DNA of 64,000 bases from Gigantopelta aegis (GCF_016097555.1 NC_054704.1:28252207-28316206); one strand, 5' to 3'. Shown: positions 35,001 through 43,617, counted from the first letter of the stretch. The notes: generated by a model from the letters alone, not told the origin. Program-made: numbers and translations.

Positions 35001-37287
35001 TACTGCCGACGTACGGGTGTAGTGACCTGGGGGGGGGGGCATGTCCAGCCAGTCTGGGGTGGCAGACATACGGGTGGAGTGACCTGGGGGGTGGCATGTC
35101 CAACCAGTCTTTGGGTGTAAGTCATACTGCCGACGTACGGGTGTAGTGACCTGGGGGGGGGGGGGGGCATGTCCAGCCAGTCTGGGGTGGCAGTCATACA
35201 GGCGACATACGGGTGGAGTGACCTGGGGGGTGGCATGTCCAACCAGTCTTTGGGTGTCAGTCATACTGCCGACGTACGGGTGTAGTGACCTGGGGGGGGG
35301 GGGGCATGTCCAGCCAGTCTGGGGTGGCAGTCATACAGGCGACATACGGGTGGAGTGACCTGGGGGGTGGCATGTCCAACCAGTCTTTGGGTGTCAGTCA
35401 TACTGCCGACGTACGGGTGTAGTGACCTGGGGGGGGGGGGGGGGGGCATGTCCAGCCAGTCTGGGGTGGCAGTCATACAGGCGACATACGGGTGGAGTGA
35501 CCTGGGGAGGGGCATGTCCAACCAGTTTTGGGGTGGCAGTCATACTGGCGACGTACGGGTGGAGTGACCTGGGGAGTGGCATCTCTTCTCTAGATAGAGC
35601 ACCTGACAGCGATTCGTGGAAACAATCACAACGTTTTCAAAATGCCCTTTCCTTGTGTGGAAATAGGATATTGATGATGATAACGGTTTTGTCATTCAGA
35701 TTGAAGATGTACAGTCATTTGTGTCTACCATTTTCAGGCGGTAATTTGGGAGTACAATTATTAACTCAGATGATGAAACGCTGTTTACTTTCTATATACC
35801 ATATTGTAATTCATGGTGGCATTATTTTATTTTATTATTAATTTGTTTTCAACAGTTCCTTAGTTTGTAGCAAGGTCTTTGAGATTCCGGATTGGCCATT
35901 TTAAAGATGTTATAGTACCTACTTGATCAGAATATAATTCCATTCAGCTTTATCATACAAACCACGATTATAAAGTATTTATATTTTTTAAAAAGCGTGA
36001 GATTATAGTGGTGTTGCATGAGAGCGTGATCTTTGTTACAAATGCGTGATACTCACGCCAAATGCGTGAGAGTTGACAGGTATAGGACTAACTGTTCGCG
36101 TTCAAACGTCACACGGACACTACTATACTGGACACTAATCGGGGCACAGTTGTTCAAAGCATGGTTACGTTTACTTTGGGTTAGTGTAATGTTATTCTTG
36201 TAAGTATTCAGTGCCGCCGGAATGATTATGACATTGGGGCGGCGGACTAGCGATGTTGAGGGCTACGAAGTGGCCCGAATTTGCTAGGGGTGTCCGGGGG
36301 CATGCTCCCCCGGGAAAACTTTGAAATATAGATACTAGAAAAAAGATTTTAATGGCTTCTGGACATTGTAAATAATATTTGATTGTTATATTTGCTATTT
36401 TATATTTTAAAAAATGCTAATTATATAGTAAAACATTAAGGAGCGTTTATGCGGGATGTAGCCCAGAGGTAAAGCGCTCGCTCGATGCGCAGTCGGTCTA
36501 GGATCGATCCCCACGACTGGTATATAAAAGGCCGTTGAAATATTTTATTTAACGACGCACTCTTTTATATGCACCATCCCAAAGACAGGATAGTACATAC
36601 CACGACCTTTGTTACACCAACTGTGGAGCACTGGCTGGAACGAGAAATAGCCCAATGAATGGGTCCATCGACGGGGGTCGATCCTGGACCGACCGCGCAT
36701 CAAGCGAACGCTTTACCACTGGGCTACGTCCCGTCCCCTGTGGGATGGTGCATATAAAAGATCCCTTGCTGCTAATCGAAAAGAGTAGCCCATGAAGTGG
36801 CGACAGCGGGTTTCCTCTCTCAATATCTGTGTGGTCCTTAACCATATGTCTGACGCCATATGACCGTAAATAAAATGTGTTGAGTGCGTCGTTAAATAAA
36901 ACATTTCTTTCTTTCTTTTTTTTTAGAAAAAGACCTGTTCTTTTGGATCCTTTGAACCCTTACAACAATGTGGCGCCATCTGGTGATGATCTCGATGAAA
37001 TTATGACCAAAGCAGAACGTCTTCTAACTCAAATAGAACAGACATTAAAAGCCGATGCAATACCAGAAGATTGTGATACGAAACGAGCGCTAGTTGATGA
37101 ACCACAATCAGAAGACTTGACTGAAACTATGACTAACTCAAACTATCGTCCAACTCAAAACTCAAAACAGACACAAGAAGACGATTCAATATCAGATGAT
37201 TATGATGAGAAACATCCACTCATGGAACCAAAATCAGAAGATGACCAAGAGAGCTCTAACTCTGTCTGCGAGTGTGTAATCATTTAA
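22386..37287 (+). CDS. OAS: Zinc-finger 2'-5'-oligoadenylate synthetase-like protein, gene B (546 aa, five exons, ends in CaaX)
   Basis: CDS = join(22386..22991, 24096..24423, 25643..25794, 26540..26733, 36927..37287), phases 0, 1, 0, 2. ATG context is AACAATGG. Zinc finger 1 (C16, C21, H32, H37) and U1-type finger 2 (C42, C45, H58, H64) are complete. Finger 3 keeps H79 and H85 but has lost both cysteines. A Ser/Arg-rich linker leads to the OAS core: GGSVGK (203-208), D217, D219 and D286 as metal ligands, [45 protein letters not shown]. An acidic tail of about 80 residues contains a twice-repeated module and ends CVII, a CaaX box predicting prenylation (terminal Ile favours geranylgeranylation). 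The fingers are of a kind known to bind double-stranded RNA in other proteins; that role here is inferred. Confidence 0.92.
23184..23735 (-). mobile_element. TIR element family T1, copy 2 (inverted relative to copy 1)
   Basis: The ends are CAATCTAATTAAAATGAGC and GCTAATTTTAATCAGATTG. The internal sequence is the reverse complement of 18363-18892 along nearly its whole length. Flanking 9-mers TGTTTTATA and TGATTTACA agree at seven of nine positions, consistent with an old 9-bp target duplication. It sits in gene B intron 1. Confidence 0.85.
23820..23938. repeat. SINE S1 head fragment and a long perfect hairpin
   Basis: 23820-23878 is an inverted S1 head (GACCCTAGACCGATCGCGCA). 23893-23927 is a hairpin with a 15-bp perfect stem (GTCTGTCTGTGTCAG) and loop GGCGG; outer AATATTT/AAATATT extends it to 23883-23938. 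Confidence 0.7.
24096..24423 (+). CDS. OAS: OAS gene B exon 2: catalytic core with extra linker
   Basis: The acceptor is TTTGTTTTGCAG. It encodes GGSVGKKT, D217-V-D219 and D286. After the Gln at which gene A exon 2 stops, it runs 15 residues further (VGSFDSWNKKISSAQ) and ends CAAG|GTAGAA in phase 1. Confidence 0.92.
24530..24985. repeat. Short duplication, (GTAT)n and an interspersed repeat fragment in intron 2
   Basis: A unit of about 118 bp (TGAATATCTATATATTGTAT...AACGCACTGGCGCAGGGG) occurs twice (about 24530-24640 and 24645-24725). (GTAT)n follows at 24825-24870. A G run with GGCTCCCCACTCCTGGCTAC (about 24925-24985) is an end-type fragment of a dispersed repeat. Confidence 0.7.
25099..25435. 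mobile_element. piggyBac-like MITE (TTAA target), family M3, 337 bp
   Basis: TTAA flanks at 25095-25098 and 25436-25439. The ends AGGCATATTGTCACAG and CTGTGACAGTATGCCT are TIRs. It lies in gene B intron 2, followed by a C run at 25498-25520. Confidence 0.85.
25643..25794 (+). CDS. OAS: OAS gene B exon 3
   Basis: The acceptor is TTAATATTTCAG; it restores frame from phase 1. It encodes LDLIYKEMKTQ...[14 protein letters not shown]...LIRCLKYWKE and ends before GTCTGT, an unusual donor (GAG|GTCTGT) compared with GAG|GTATGA in gene A. Confidence 0.9.
26540..26733 (+). CDS. OAS: OAS gene B exon 4
   Basis: The acceptor is TTGTTTTTCAG. It encodes VPVRSYFLELLVKYKW...VIYALMTINEMEIVWPDRY and ends TTTCC|GTAAGT in phase 2. 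It has the same length (194 nt) as gene A exon 4. Confidence 0.92.
26815..27600. repeat. Interspersed repeat (copy of 9095-9250) and AT-rich filler
   Basis: GATCGAGGGCGCAAAGCAAAG and CTACAAGTAAAATTCATCTC match the repeat near 9100-9220. (GT)n precedes it and (CA)n follows at about 27048-27067. 27080-27590 shows no gene. Confidence 0.6.
27600..27865 (+). mobile_element. SINE S1 copy
   Basis: Head GGATCTAGCTCGGTTGCTAG, body ATCAAAGGTTGTGGTATGTG, tail TGGTGGTGTCGTTAAACAC. It is moderately decayed. Confidence 0.75.
28065..28346 (-). mobile_element. SINE S2b copy (uninterrupted)
   Basis: It is homologous to 6400-6746 but lacks the MITE, so it preserves the empty site CTGTCCAGGACAGTGGG. A (CA)n tract at 28129-28154 lies within the tail. 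Confidence 0.78.
28347..29405. repeat. Gene B intron 4 segment with poly-C, (GA)n and GTCAAGGG repeats
   Basis: A C run of about 33 lies at 28630-28661, (GA)n at 28955-29010 and three GGTCAAGG units at 29145-29168. No exon is recognised. Confidence 0.7.
29410..29693 (+). mobile_element. SINE S1 copy
   Basis: Head GGGCCGTAGCCTTGTGGTAA, body ACGACTGGTATATCAAAGGC, tail ATCAATGTGCTCTGACAAAA. It ends about 85 bp before the minisatellite array. Confidence 0.8.
29780..35590. repeat. 67-bp minisatellite array, about 86 units, in gene B intron 4
   Basis: The unit contains CGACGTACGGGTGTAGTGAC, then CTGGGGAGTGGCATGTCC, then AACCAGTCTTGGGGTG and TCAGTCATACTGG. Period 67 bp is exact over long stretches. 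In many units GGGGAGTGG is replaced by an uninterrupted G run of roughly 10-25. A block near 31.1-32.5 kb recurs near 33.6-34.9 kb at an offset of 2483 bp (37 units), giving a higher-order repeat. Because 67 is not a multiple of three, all frames stay open for long distances; the resulting proteins are artefacts. Confidence 0.95.
35591..36450. other. Unique-looking intron sequence and an interspersed repeat fragment
   Basis: No gene. 36220-36330 (GGCCCGAATTTGCTAGGGGT, CGGGGGCATGCTCCCCCGGG) resembles the fragment near 15185-15240. Confidence 0.5.
36451..36922. mobile_element. Composite of three SINE S1 pieces ending at the exon 5 acceptor of gene B
   Basis: Plus head 36451-36545 (GGATGTAGCCCAGAGGTAAA), then a minus body and head to about 36733 (CGCTTTACCACTGGGCTACG), then a plus body with tail to 36922 (GTGCGTCGTTAAATAAAACA, (TTTC)n). 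The pyrimidine-rich tail runs directly into the TTTTTTTTAG acceptor of exon 5. Confidence 0.82.
36927..37287 (+). CDS. OAS: OAS gene B exon 5: end of OAS domain, acidic repeated tail, CaaX box
   Basis: Phase 2 entry gives PKRPVLLDPLNPYNNVAPSG. After DLDEIMTKAERLLTQ the tail holds two tandem modules, each with an E.MT start, a D(C/Y)D(T/E)K centre and a P(Q/K)SED end. The last residues are SVCECVII and stop. Gene A exon 5 is about half as long and lacks the repeated tail. Confidence 0.92.
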
Positions 37288-37988
37288 CAAGAGCGTTGTT
37301 GCTGTGTAAATTCTGAATCCATAAAACACAAAATTGCACTAACAAAAAAGAGGTTAGAATGCTGAAAAAAGGAAACCAGAACTTGTTATTGTAATACTCC
37401 AACCATATTATATAATATATATTTCAAAACGAAGTCAACTAAAAGAGATGTCAGGTAGGGCGGAACTTTAGTCATCACCATCCGCTCCATACCCAAGCCC
37501 ACTCAAAAATATATTGCCAGCATTTGTCATGTGAAGTTTACTAGTAGAATACAGGAAATGGCATGTTAGGACATCTAGCTTTCAAAAATGTTTGGGGAAG
37601 CATCCCCCTCCCCCCATCCCCCATCCCTTCTAGGATTGACCAAAACAAAAAGTGTTGCCCAGGGAGTCGAACCAATTCTGAAATTTTTTTAAATTAAAAA
37701 TAACAGATTGCAAAATGATCGATTTTAAACATTATTAATAGTTAATTTGTTTGCAATGCGTAACCCAATTGTAACGGATTACGTGACTGCATAAGATGTC
37801 GTAAGATATCGGTAACTGGGGAGGGGGAGGTGGGCAAACCGGAGGGGCCAGTTATTAAACGTGAGGTCATATGATACATGGGAAAGTTATGGATTTTTTT
37901 GTTACTAATATTCTTTATATTGTAACGAATCATTTGATTGGATTGGATCGTACAGTTGTTCAGCGTAAGTAATTGTTTCATATAATCT
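37288..37988. other. Gene B 3' flank with interspersed repeat fragment
   Basis: The likely 3' UTR follows; no canonical AATAAA lies close to the stop (CATAAA near 37318 is a weak candidate). 37450-37680 (GCGGAACTTTAGTCATCACC, CCCCCTCCCCCCATCCC) resembles other dispersed repeats. Confidence 0.45.
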
Positions 37989-37989
37989 G

Positions 37990-38266
37990 AAGTCTGTTTC
38001 ACAAAATATCGTAAGTTTACGTCTGCTACTAGCAGTTATATCGGCCGTGCGTTTACATGTGTTTGGTGCCGTATCTATTTCACGCAAAAATTTACATCAT
38101 AACGGAAAATGGTGAATTTTAAAGACAAAAGAAAATGAAATATGTGTATTTCTGACTATATTTGTTGTAGGCCCTACTATAATTGTAATAAAATGGTGTT
38201 TTAGTCGTAGATTTACGTTTACGTGCAAAACTAGGCTTACGATGTTTTGTGAAACTGGCCCCAGGT
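37990..38266. mobile_element. Foldback MITE with GTTTCACAAAA ends
   Basis: The left end GTTTCACAAAATATCGTAAG (37995) and right end CTTACGATGTTTTGTGAAAC are inverted repeats, followed by TGGCCCCA. No coding capacity. Confidence 0.65.
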
Positions 38267-38377
38267 CCATGACTATGGCGTTTATAATATAATCAAACAT
38301 AATATATCGCAAAAAAATGCATTTAAAAAGTATTTCATTTACAACATTGGTGGTGCAGAATTTTAAACGTAGGAAGG

Positions 38378-38545
38378 AAGGAATGTTTTATTTAACGACG
38401 TACTCGACACATTTTAATTAATATGGCCACGGACATAGGTTAAGGACTATGCAGATAATGAGACAGGAAACTGTACACACCATGGCCTTTGTTACACCAG
38501 TTGTGGAGCACTGGCTGCAAAGAAAAATAGCCTAATGGATTTGTG
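38378..38545 (-). mobile_element. SINE S1 fragment
   Basis: Inverted tail ATGTTTTATTTAACGACGTA and body CACCAGTTGTGGAGCACTGG; the head is missing. A poly-A run follows at 38586-38607. Confidence 0.7.
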
Positions 38546-38960
38546 GTCAGAATATGCTGAAGATTTTAAAATATGTTGCACGGTAAAAAAAAAAAAAAAA
38601 AAAAAAATCCCATGCTAAACTTGGTTTGTATTTCAATTTGTATAACGTGTGTGCCTCGGAAAAAAAAAAGAGAAGTATTTCCTTGCATACTTACTTAGCA
38701 GCCTGGACTGTCTCTCCAAGACAGTATTTCCCCTGCTAACTACTGGGCTGACTTTGTACACGCGAACCTCGACTACGAAATGATGTCACTTACAGCATAA
38801 GTATAGTTGCTTACATCAGTATCGGGGAAAACCTAGTTCGACCTAGTTTCGTGTTTCATGTGGGTTTTCTTTTCGTTTTTGATATGTCCGTAAACACTGA
38901 CCAGACGTTTGTCTATAGAATACACTCGTATGTGTGATATATATATAGATTAAAATACAA

Positions 38961-39023
38961 TTACTGTCAGTTCTTGTCGTCGCCGTTGAATCGGTGGAAA
39001 AACAAGCGTGAAATGGAATCCAG
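38961..39023 (+). other. Leader-exon-like copy upstream of gene C (copy 1)
   Basis: TTCTTGTCGTCGCCGTTGAA...CAAGCGTGAAATGGAATCCAG followed by a GTATGT donor. It is similar to the candidate leader exons of genes B (19742) and C (46985). With the following 40 bp it is duplicated at 40568-40660, where no MITE interrupts it. It could be an alternative promoter of gene C or a relic of a lost gene. Confidence 0.35.
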
Positions 39024-39035
39024 GTATGTATTTAA

Positions 39036-39417
39036 AGGGACATTCCTGAGTTTGCTGCAATTTTTAAGATGTTATCGACTAACAAAGACTTTTTAACGAT
39101 TGTAATTACATATCAAATATATTTTTCTGCATACAATATTAGTGGCTGCATATTAAACGTGTTTCTGATAGTTCTAATATTTGTGCTAGGTTAAATTTCA
39201 TTTTATTTTCTAAAAAGGATTTTTTTGTACGTACGAAATTATTTGAAGACAAAATCCAGTTTTGGCTTCTTACAAATATTAAGACGACCAGAAACACATT
39301 GAATATACAGACACTGATATTCTAAACAAGAAAATATATTTAATATGTAAGTTTAATCGTAGAAATATTTTATTAGTCGGAAACATCTTACAATGCAGCA
39401 AACTCGGGAATGTCCCT
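39036..39417. mobile_element. piggyBac-like MITE (TTAA target), family M1, 382 bp
   Basis: TTAA at 39032-39035 and 39418-39421; ends AGGGACATTCCTGAG and CTCGGGAATGTCCCT. The centre carries the palindrome TTCGTACGTACGAA or a near copy. Other copies: 42269-42650 and 62265-62647. The empty site is preserved at 40607-40620 (GTATTTAACATTTAC). Confidence 0.9.
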
Positions 39418-39488
39418 TTAACATTTACTATATGTATGTAGGTTTTACAGTAGTTCTAGATTATATATATATTTATATATATATATGT

Positions 39489-39492
<4 letters not shown>

Positions 39493-39558
<66 letters not shown>

Positions 39559-39570
39559 GTGTGTGTGTGT
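39493..39570. repeat. (CT)n and (TG)n microsatellite
   Basis: About 31 CT units followed by a short TG tract. Confidence 0.95.
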
Positions 39571-39571
39571 A

Positions 39572-40553
39572 AAGTAAAGTTTGTTTTATTTAACGACGCC
39601 ACTAGAGTACATTGATTTTTATCTTATCATCGGCTATTGGACGTCAAACATATGGTCATTCTGACACTGTTTTTTTTAGAGGAAATCCGCTGTCGCCACA
39701 TAGGCTACTCTTTTACGACAGGCAGCAAGAGATCTTTTATTTGCGCTTCCCACAGGCAGGATAACACAAACCATGGCCCTTGTTGAACTAGTTATGGATC
39801 ACTGGTAGGTGCAAGTGAGAATTTGTGCACATAAATTAAATATTGAGTCTGGTAGGTATAAAAATATCGAAAGGGCACAAAGAATATGTACTTTATGTAA
39901 CTGTAATGAGATTGAGGACGAATTTCATTTTATCCTTCAATGTCCAAGATACGAAACTTTAAGAAAGAAATTCATTAAAAAATACTACTTTAAGCATCCC
40001 AGTACTTTGAAATTAATACAACTCTTATCAACCGGAAACAATAAAGAGATAAACAACCTAGGAAAATATTTATTACAAGCAAACAGAACTAGGGATCAAC
40101 TATTACTGGAAATAAACTAAAATGTTCTCATTTTATCATTACCCTAGCCGCTGAGGATAACCTGTAAAATAACTTATCTTTATTCTGTTTTGTTTTTTCT
40201 ATTATATATGTGTGTTTGTGTGTTTGGGTGTGTATTTGTGTCTGCGTGTGTGTGTGTGTGTGTGGGTATGTGTGTGTATATATGTATATATGTAAGTCAC
40301 TCTCCACCATTGTTCCGCACTATTGTATATATTAATGTTTGTTCATTGTTATAATGCTGATAAGTTGAACAACTTAAAGCAATAAAAGAACTTGAACTTG
40401 AACTTGAAGTGGTTTAAACCTACCCATTGAGCCTTGCGGAGTATTCACTCAGAGTTTGGAGTCTGTATCTGGATTAAAAATACCATGCCTCGACTGGGAT
40501 CCGAACCCAGTACCTACCAGCCTGTAGACCGATGGCCTAACCACGACGCCGGT
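39572..40553 (-). mobile_element. SINE S2 split by a LINE insertion
   Basis: The tail-side half is 39572-39817 (GTTTTATTTAACGACGCCAC to GATCACTGGTAGGTGCAAGTG). The head-side half is 40408-40553 (GTGGTTTAAACCTACCCATT to CCTAACCACGACGCCGG). The intact S2 copy at 8093-8474 shows the two halves are normally contiguous. Confidence 0.85.
39818..40407 (+). mobile_element. 5'-truncated LINE with reverse-transcriptase C-terminal frame
   Basis: An open frame to 40120 encodes the end of a LINE polyprotein: [20 protein letters not shown] then EFHFILQCP, the CxLC..EIEDEFHFIL.CP zinc-knuckle block. The 3' UTR has (TG)n and ends in AACTTG repeats. AAGTG flanks both sides, a possible short target duplication. 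Confidence 0.78.
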
Positions 40554-40567
40554 ATTGTGTGTGTGTG

Positions 40568-40660
40568 TAGTTTGGTGAAAAACAAGCGTGAAATGGAATC
40601 CACGTATGTATTTAACATTTACTACATGTATGTAGGTTTTACGGTAGTTCTAGATCATCA
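40568..40660 (+). other. Leader-exon-like copy (copy 2) with MITE empty site
   Basis: GGTGAAAAACAAGCGTGAAA...ATCCAC|GTATGT, then ATTTAACATTTACTACATGT, matches 38995-39035 joined to 39418-39460. It shows the pre-insertion state of MITE M1. Confidence 0.6.
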
Positions 40661-40847
40661 TGATCATGTATATATAGTTCCCGATTATTTTATCTCGGTG
40701 ACAGCAGCTTTTATTATAGGTACGTATACGTCAACTTGCCTAATAATTGTGTTTTGCTAGGATGCGAAAAAGATGTCTTTGTTATGATTACAAATAAATA
40801 TTTTATACAAATCAGCATTGTTTTTTCGGTTGCTGTTTGAGATAACG

Positions 40848-41152
40848 AAAGTTAATGTCTGTTTTGTTTAACGACACCACTAGAGCACATTGATTTATTA
40901 ATCTTCGGCTGTTGGATGTCAAACATTTGTAATTTTGACATAGTCTTAGAGAGGAAACTTACTACATTTTTCTGTAGTAGCAAGGAATGTTTTATATGCA
41001 CGATCATACAGACAGGATAGCACATACCACGGCCTTTGATATATTAGTGTTGGTACACTGGCTGAAGCGAGAAATAGCCCAATGGGCCAACCGACGGGGA
41101 TCGATCCTAGACCGACCGCACACAAGGCGAGCGCTTTACCATTGGGATAACA
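40848..41152 (-). mobile_element. SINE S1 copy
   Basis: Full length: inverted tail GTTTTGTTTAACGACACCAC, body, and inverted head CGAGCGCTTTACCATTGGG. First of three minus copies in a row. Confidence 0.85.
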
Positions 41153-41155
41153 AAA

Positions 41156-41473
41156 GTTAATGTTTGTTTTGTTTAACGACACCACTAGAGCACATTGATT
41201 TAGTAATCATCGGCTATTGGATATCAAACATTTGGTAATTCTGATAAAATCTTAGAGAGAAAACCCGCTGCATTTTTCCATTAGTAGCAAGGGATTTTTT
41301 TATATGCCCTATCCCACAGACAGGATAGCACATACCACGGTTTTTGATAGGCCAGTCGTGATGTACTAGCTGAAACGAGAAATAGCCCAATGAACCGACC
41401 GACGGAAATTGACCCTAGACCGACTGCCCATTAGACGAACGCTTTACAACTGGACTACGTTCCGCCCCCTTAG
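41156..41473 (-). mobile_element. SINE S1 copy
   Basis: Full length, from GTTTGTTTTGTTTAACGACA to the inverted head GGACTACGTTCCGCCCC. The flanking GATAACAAAAGTTAATG before it repeats GATAACGAAAGTTAATG at 40840, so it may have inserted into, or been duplicated with, the neighbouring copy. Confidence 0.85.
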
Positions 41474-41496
41474 AATAACAAATACATTCATTTAAA

Positions 41497-41755
41497 GGAA
41501 ATGTTTTAATAAACGACGCACTCAACACATTTTATTTACGGTTATATGGCGTTGGGCATATGGTTAACGACCACACAAATATTGAGAGAGGAAACCCGCT
41601 GTCGCCACTTCATGGGCTACTCTTTTCGATTAGCAGCAAGGGATCTTTCATGTGCACCATCCCACAGACAGGATGACACATATCACGGCCTTTGATATAC
41701 CAGTCGTGGTGCACTGGCTGGAGCGAGAAATAGCCCAATGGGCCCACCGACTAAG
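41497..41755 (-). mobile_element. SINE S1 copy (tail type b)
   Basis: Inverted tail ATGTTTTAATAAACGACGCA, body CGTGGTGCACTGGCTGGAGC and part of the head; the end is truncated at GGGCCCACCGACTAAGG. Confidence 0.8.
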
Positions 41756-42131
41756 GACTTCCTTTATAAAAAAAAAATGTAATAATTATAAAATTAGTTC
41801 ATTTTTTTTATTTGTCATGTGTGCCCCCCAAGGTCTAAATTCGGCCCTGGTCAAGCGGGTAGTGTAGTTTTAATAATAAAACGTTGTCTTCACTAGTTAT
41901 ACAAAAAAAAAAAAAAAAAATTATTAAAGGAATGAATTATCAACAACACCAAGCACAATGAAAAATTGGTAATTCGGTTTGAGAAAAAGATATGTGAACG
42001 AATGAAAGTTGTTCCAAACGGTTTATGACGAACTCTCCGTCTGCGGGGTAGTGAACTTTATACCGTTAGTGGACACTCGAAATACTACCGTGACATCAGT
42101 ATCGGGAGTCAGTCTCAGGCAGGGACAGCTT

Positions 42132-42269
42132 ACCGAGCGGATTCTAGCAGCCAATTCCTAGCAGCCAATTACGCTAGCAGACAATTTCAGCAGACACACA
42201 TTGCGACGTTCTAAACACCGGACTTATACGCCTTTCGATTGTTACCTATATTTCCCACACTTTTTTAAA
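42132..42269 (+). repeat. Left terminal inverted repeat of the MULE-like element
   Basis: ACCGAGCGGATTCTAGCAGC to CCACACTTTTTTAAA. Direct sub-repeats of CTAGCAG(C/A)CAATT lie at 42143-42186. Confidence 0.88.
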
Positions 42270-42650
42270 GGGGCATTCCTGAGTTTCCTGCAATTTTTAA
42301 GATGTTATTGACTAACAGAGACTTTTTGACGATTGTAATTACATACCAAATATATTTTTTTGCATAAAATATTAGTGGCTGTATATTAAACGTGTTTCTG
42401 ATGGTTCTAATATTTGTACTACGTTAAATTTCATTTTATTTCCTAAAACATATTTTTTCGTACGTACGAAATCATTTGAAGACAAAATCCAGTTTGTGTT
42501 TTTTACAAATATTAAGACGACATGAAACACATTGAATATACAGACACTGATATTCTAAACAAGAAAATATATTTAATATGTAACTTTAATCGTAGAAATA
42601 TTTTATTAGTCGGAAACATCTTACAATGCAGCAAACTTGGGAATGTCCCT
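42269..42650. mobile_element. piggyBac-like MITE M1 nested at the inner edge of the TIR
   Basis: TTAA at 42265-42268 and 42651-42654; ends AGGGGCATTCCTGAG and CTTGGGAATGTCCCT. It is 382 bp, the same length as the copy at 39036-39417. Confidence 0.88.
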
Positions 42651-42676
42651 TTAAGCACACTGTTGTCCTAATTATT

Positions 42677-42764
42677 AGTATTCACAGAACAGAACAGAAC
42701 AGAACAGAATTTATTTACACTCTGGCCGTTCAGCAACGGCATAGGAGGGCTACATAATATAAAG

Positions 42765-42798
<34 letters not shown>

Positions 42799-43617
42799 GA
42801 AGAATTTGGGATTTACAATATAAATGTATATATGTACACACATTCACTTCACAATATACACATGACAAGATGGTGGTTGACAATATATGCAGTAAATAAG
42901 TTATTTTCCAGTATAAACAATACAATCCTTAAATACTGTTAGTTTGGGTGCACTGGGAGCGTTTAAAGATATTAGTAATAACATTTATTAATTTTGATAA
43001 ATTATTTAATACACTGATTCGTTTACTGTTCATGAGTTGTTTGAATTTGAAAGTATTTGGTCGTGTATAATAATATGGATGTAGAAACTGGACCCTGGAA
43101 TCATGAAAATATTTACAGACGGAAATATAATGGTATTCGTCACCAATGTCTATTTCATCACATAGGTTACATAGCCTGTCTTTCTTAGGTATGTTATTCC
43201 AGCGTCCAGTTTCAATAGGCAAATAGTGATTAGATAATCAGAATTTCAAAATAATTGTCCACATCTTTTCAGGGATAATAGTAAAATATTTTTCTAGACT
43301 GAGGTGTTCTTTGTAATATCTGTATGTAGTGCCTTTCGGTGAGAGTTCTATTTCGTTACTCCATGTTTGTAAATATTGGTCATATTGTCTATTTTTTATT
43401 TGTTGAGAGAGGACCTTAACTGATACAAAAGATTGGGAAAGCCAGACATCGCTCATTCCTAAATTATTCAGGATATGTTTTACTATAGTGATCCAGTTAT
43501 AATTGGTATTATTGCTAAGATGGTCTAATAACATTGCTCTATATAATAAGAAAGATAGTTTAGATTGTTTCCCCGATACAATTCGTGCCCATAACTTAAG
43601 AATTTTAGAGTTTTAAA
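42677..43617 (-). mobile_element. 5'-truncated LINE, minus strand
   Basis: The 3' end at the left carries TTCTG repeats (reverse complement of ACAGAACAGAACAG). Frames at 43238-43534 and 42929-43222 encode the LINE C-terminus, including KKDRLCNLCDEIDIGDEYHY and NTFKFKQLM. A frameshift or stop lies between them. It belongs to the same family as 54820-55700. A (TA)n tract lies at 42767-42793. Confidence 0.78.

Noticed and set aside
29796..35841. Dozens of overlapping 60-200 aa frames in 29.8-35.8 kb with repeated MDMPLPRSLHPYV or YGCSDLGGG motifs
   Set aside because: They are translations of a 67-bp tandem repeat in all frames; the period is not a multiple of three and the array lies in an intron.
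38820..38890. Interferon-response-like element (GGGTTTTCTTTTCGTTTTT) near a leader-like copy
   Set aside because: The spacing between the TTTC halves is one base, not the two expected for an IRF site, and T-rich tracts are common here.
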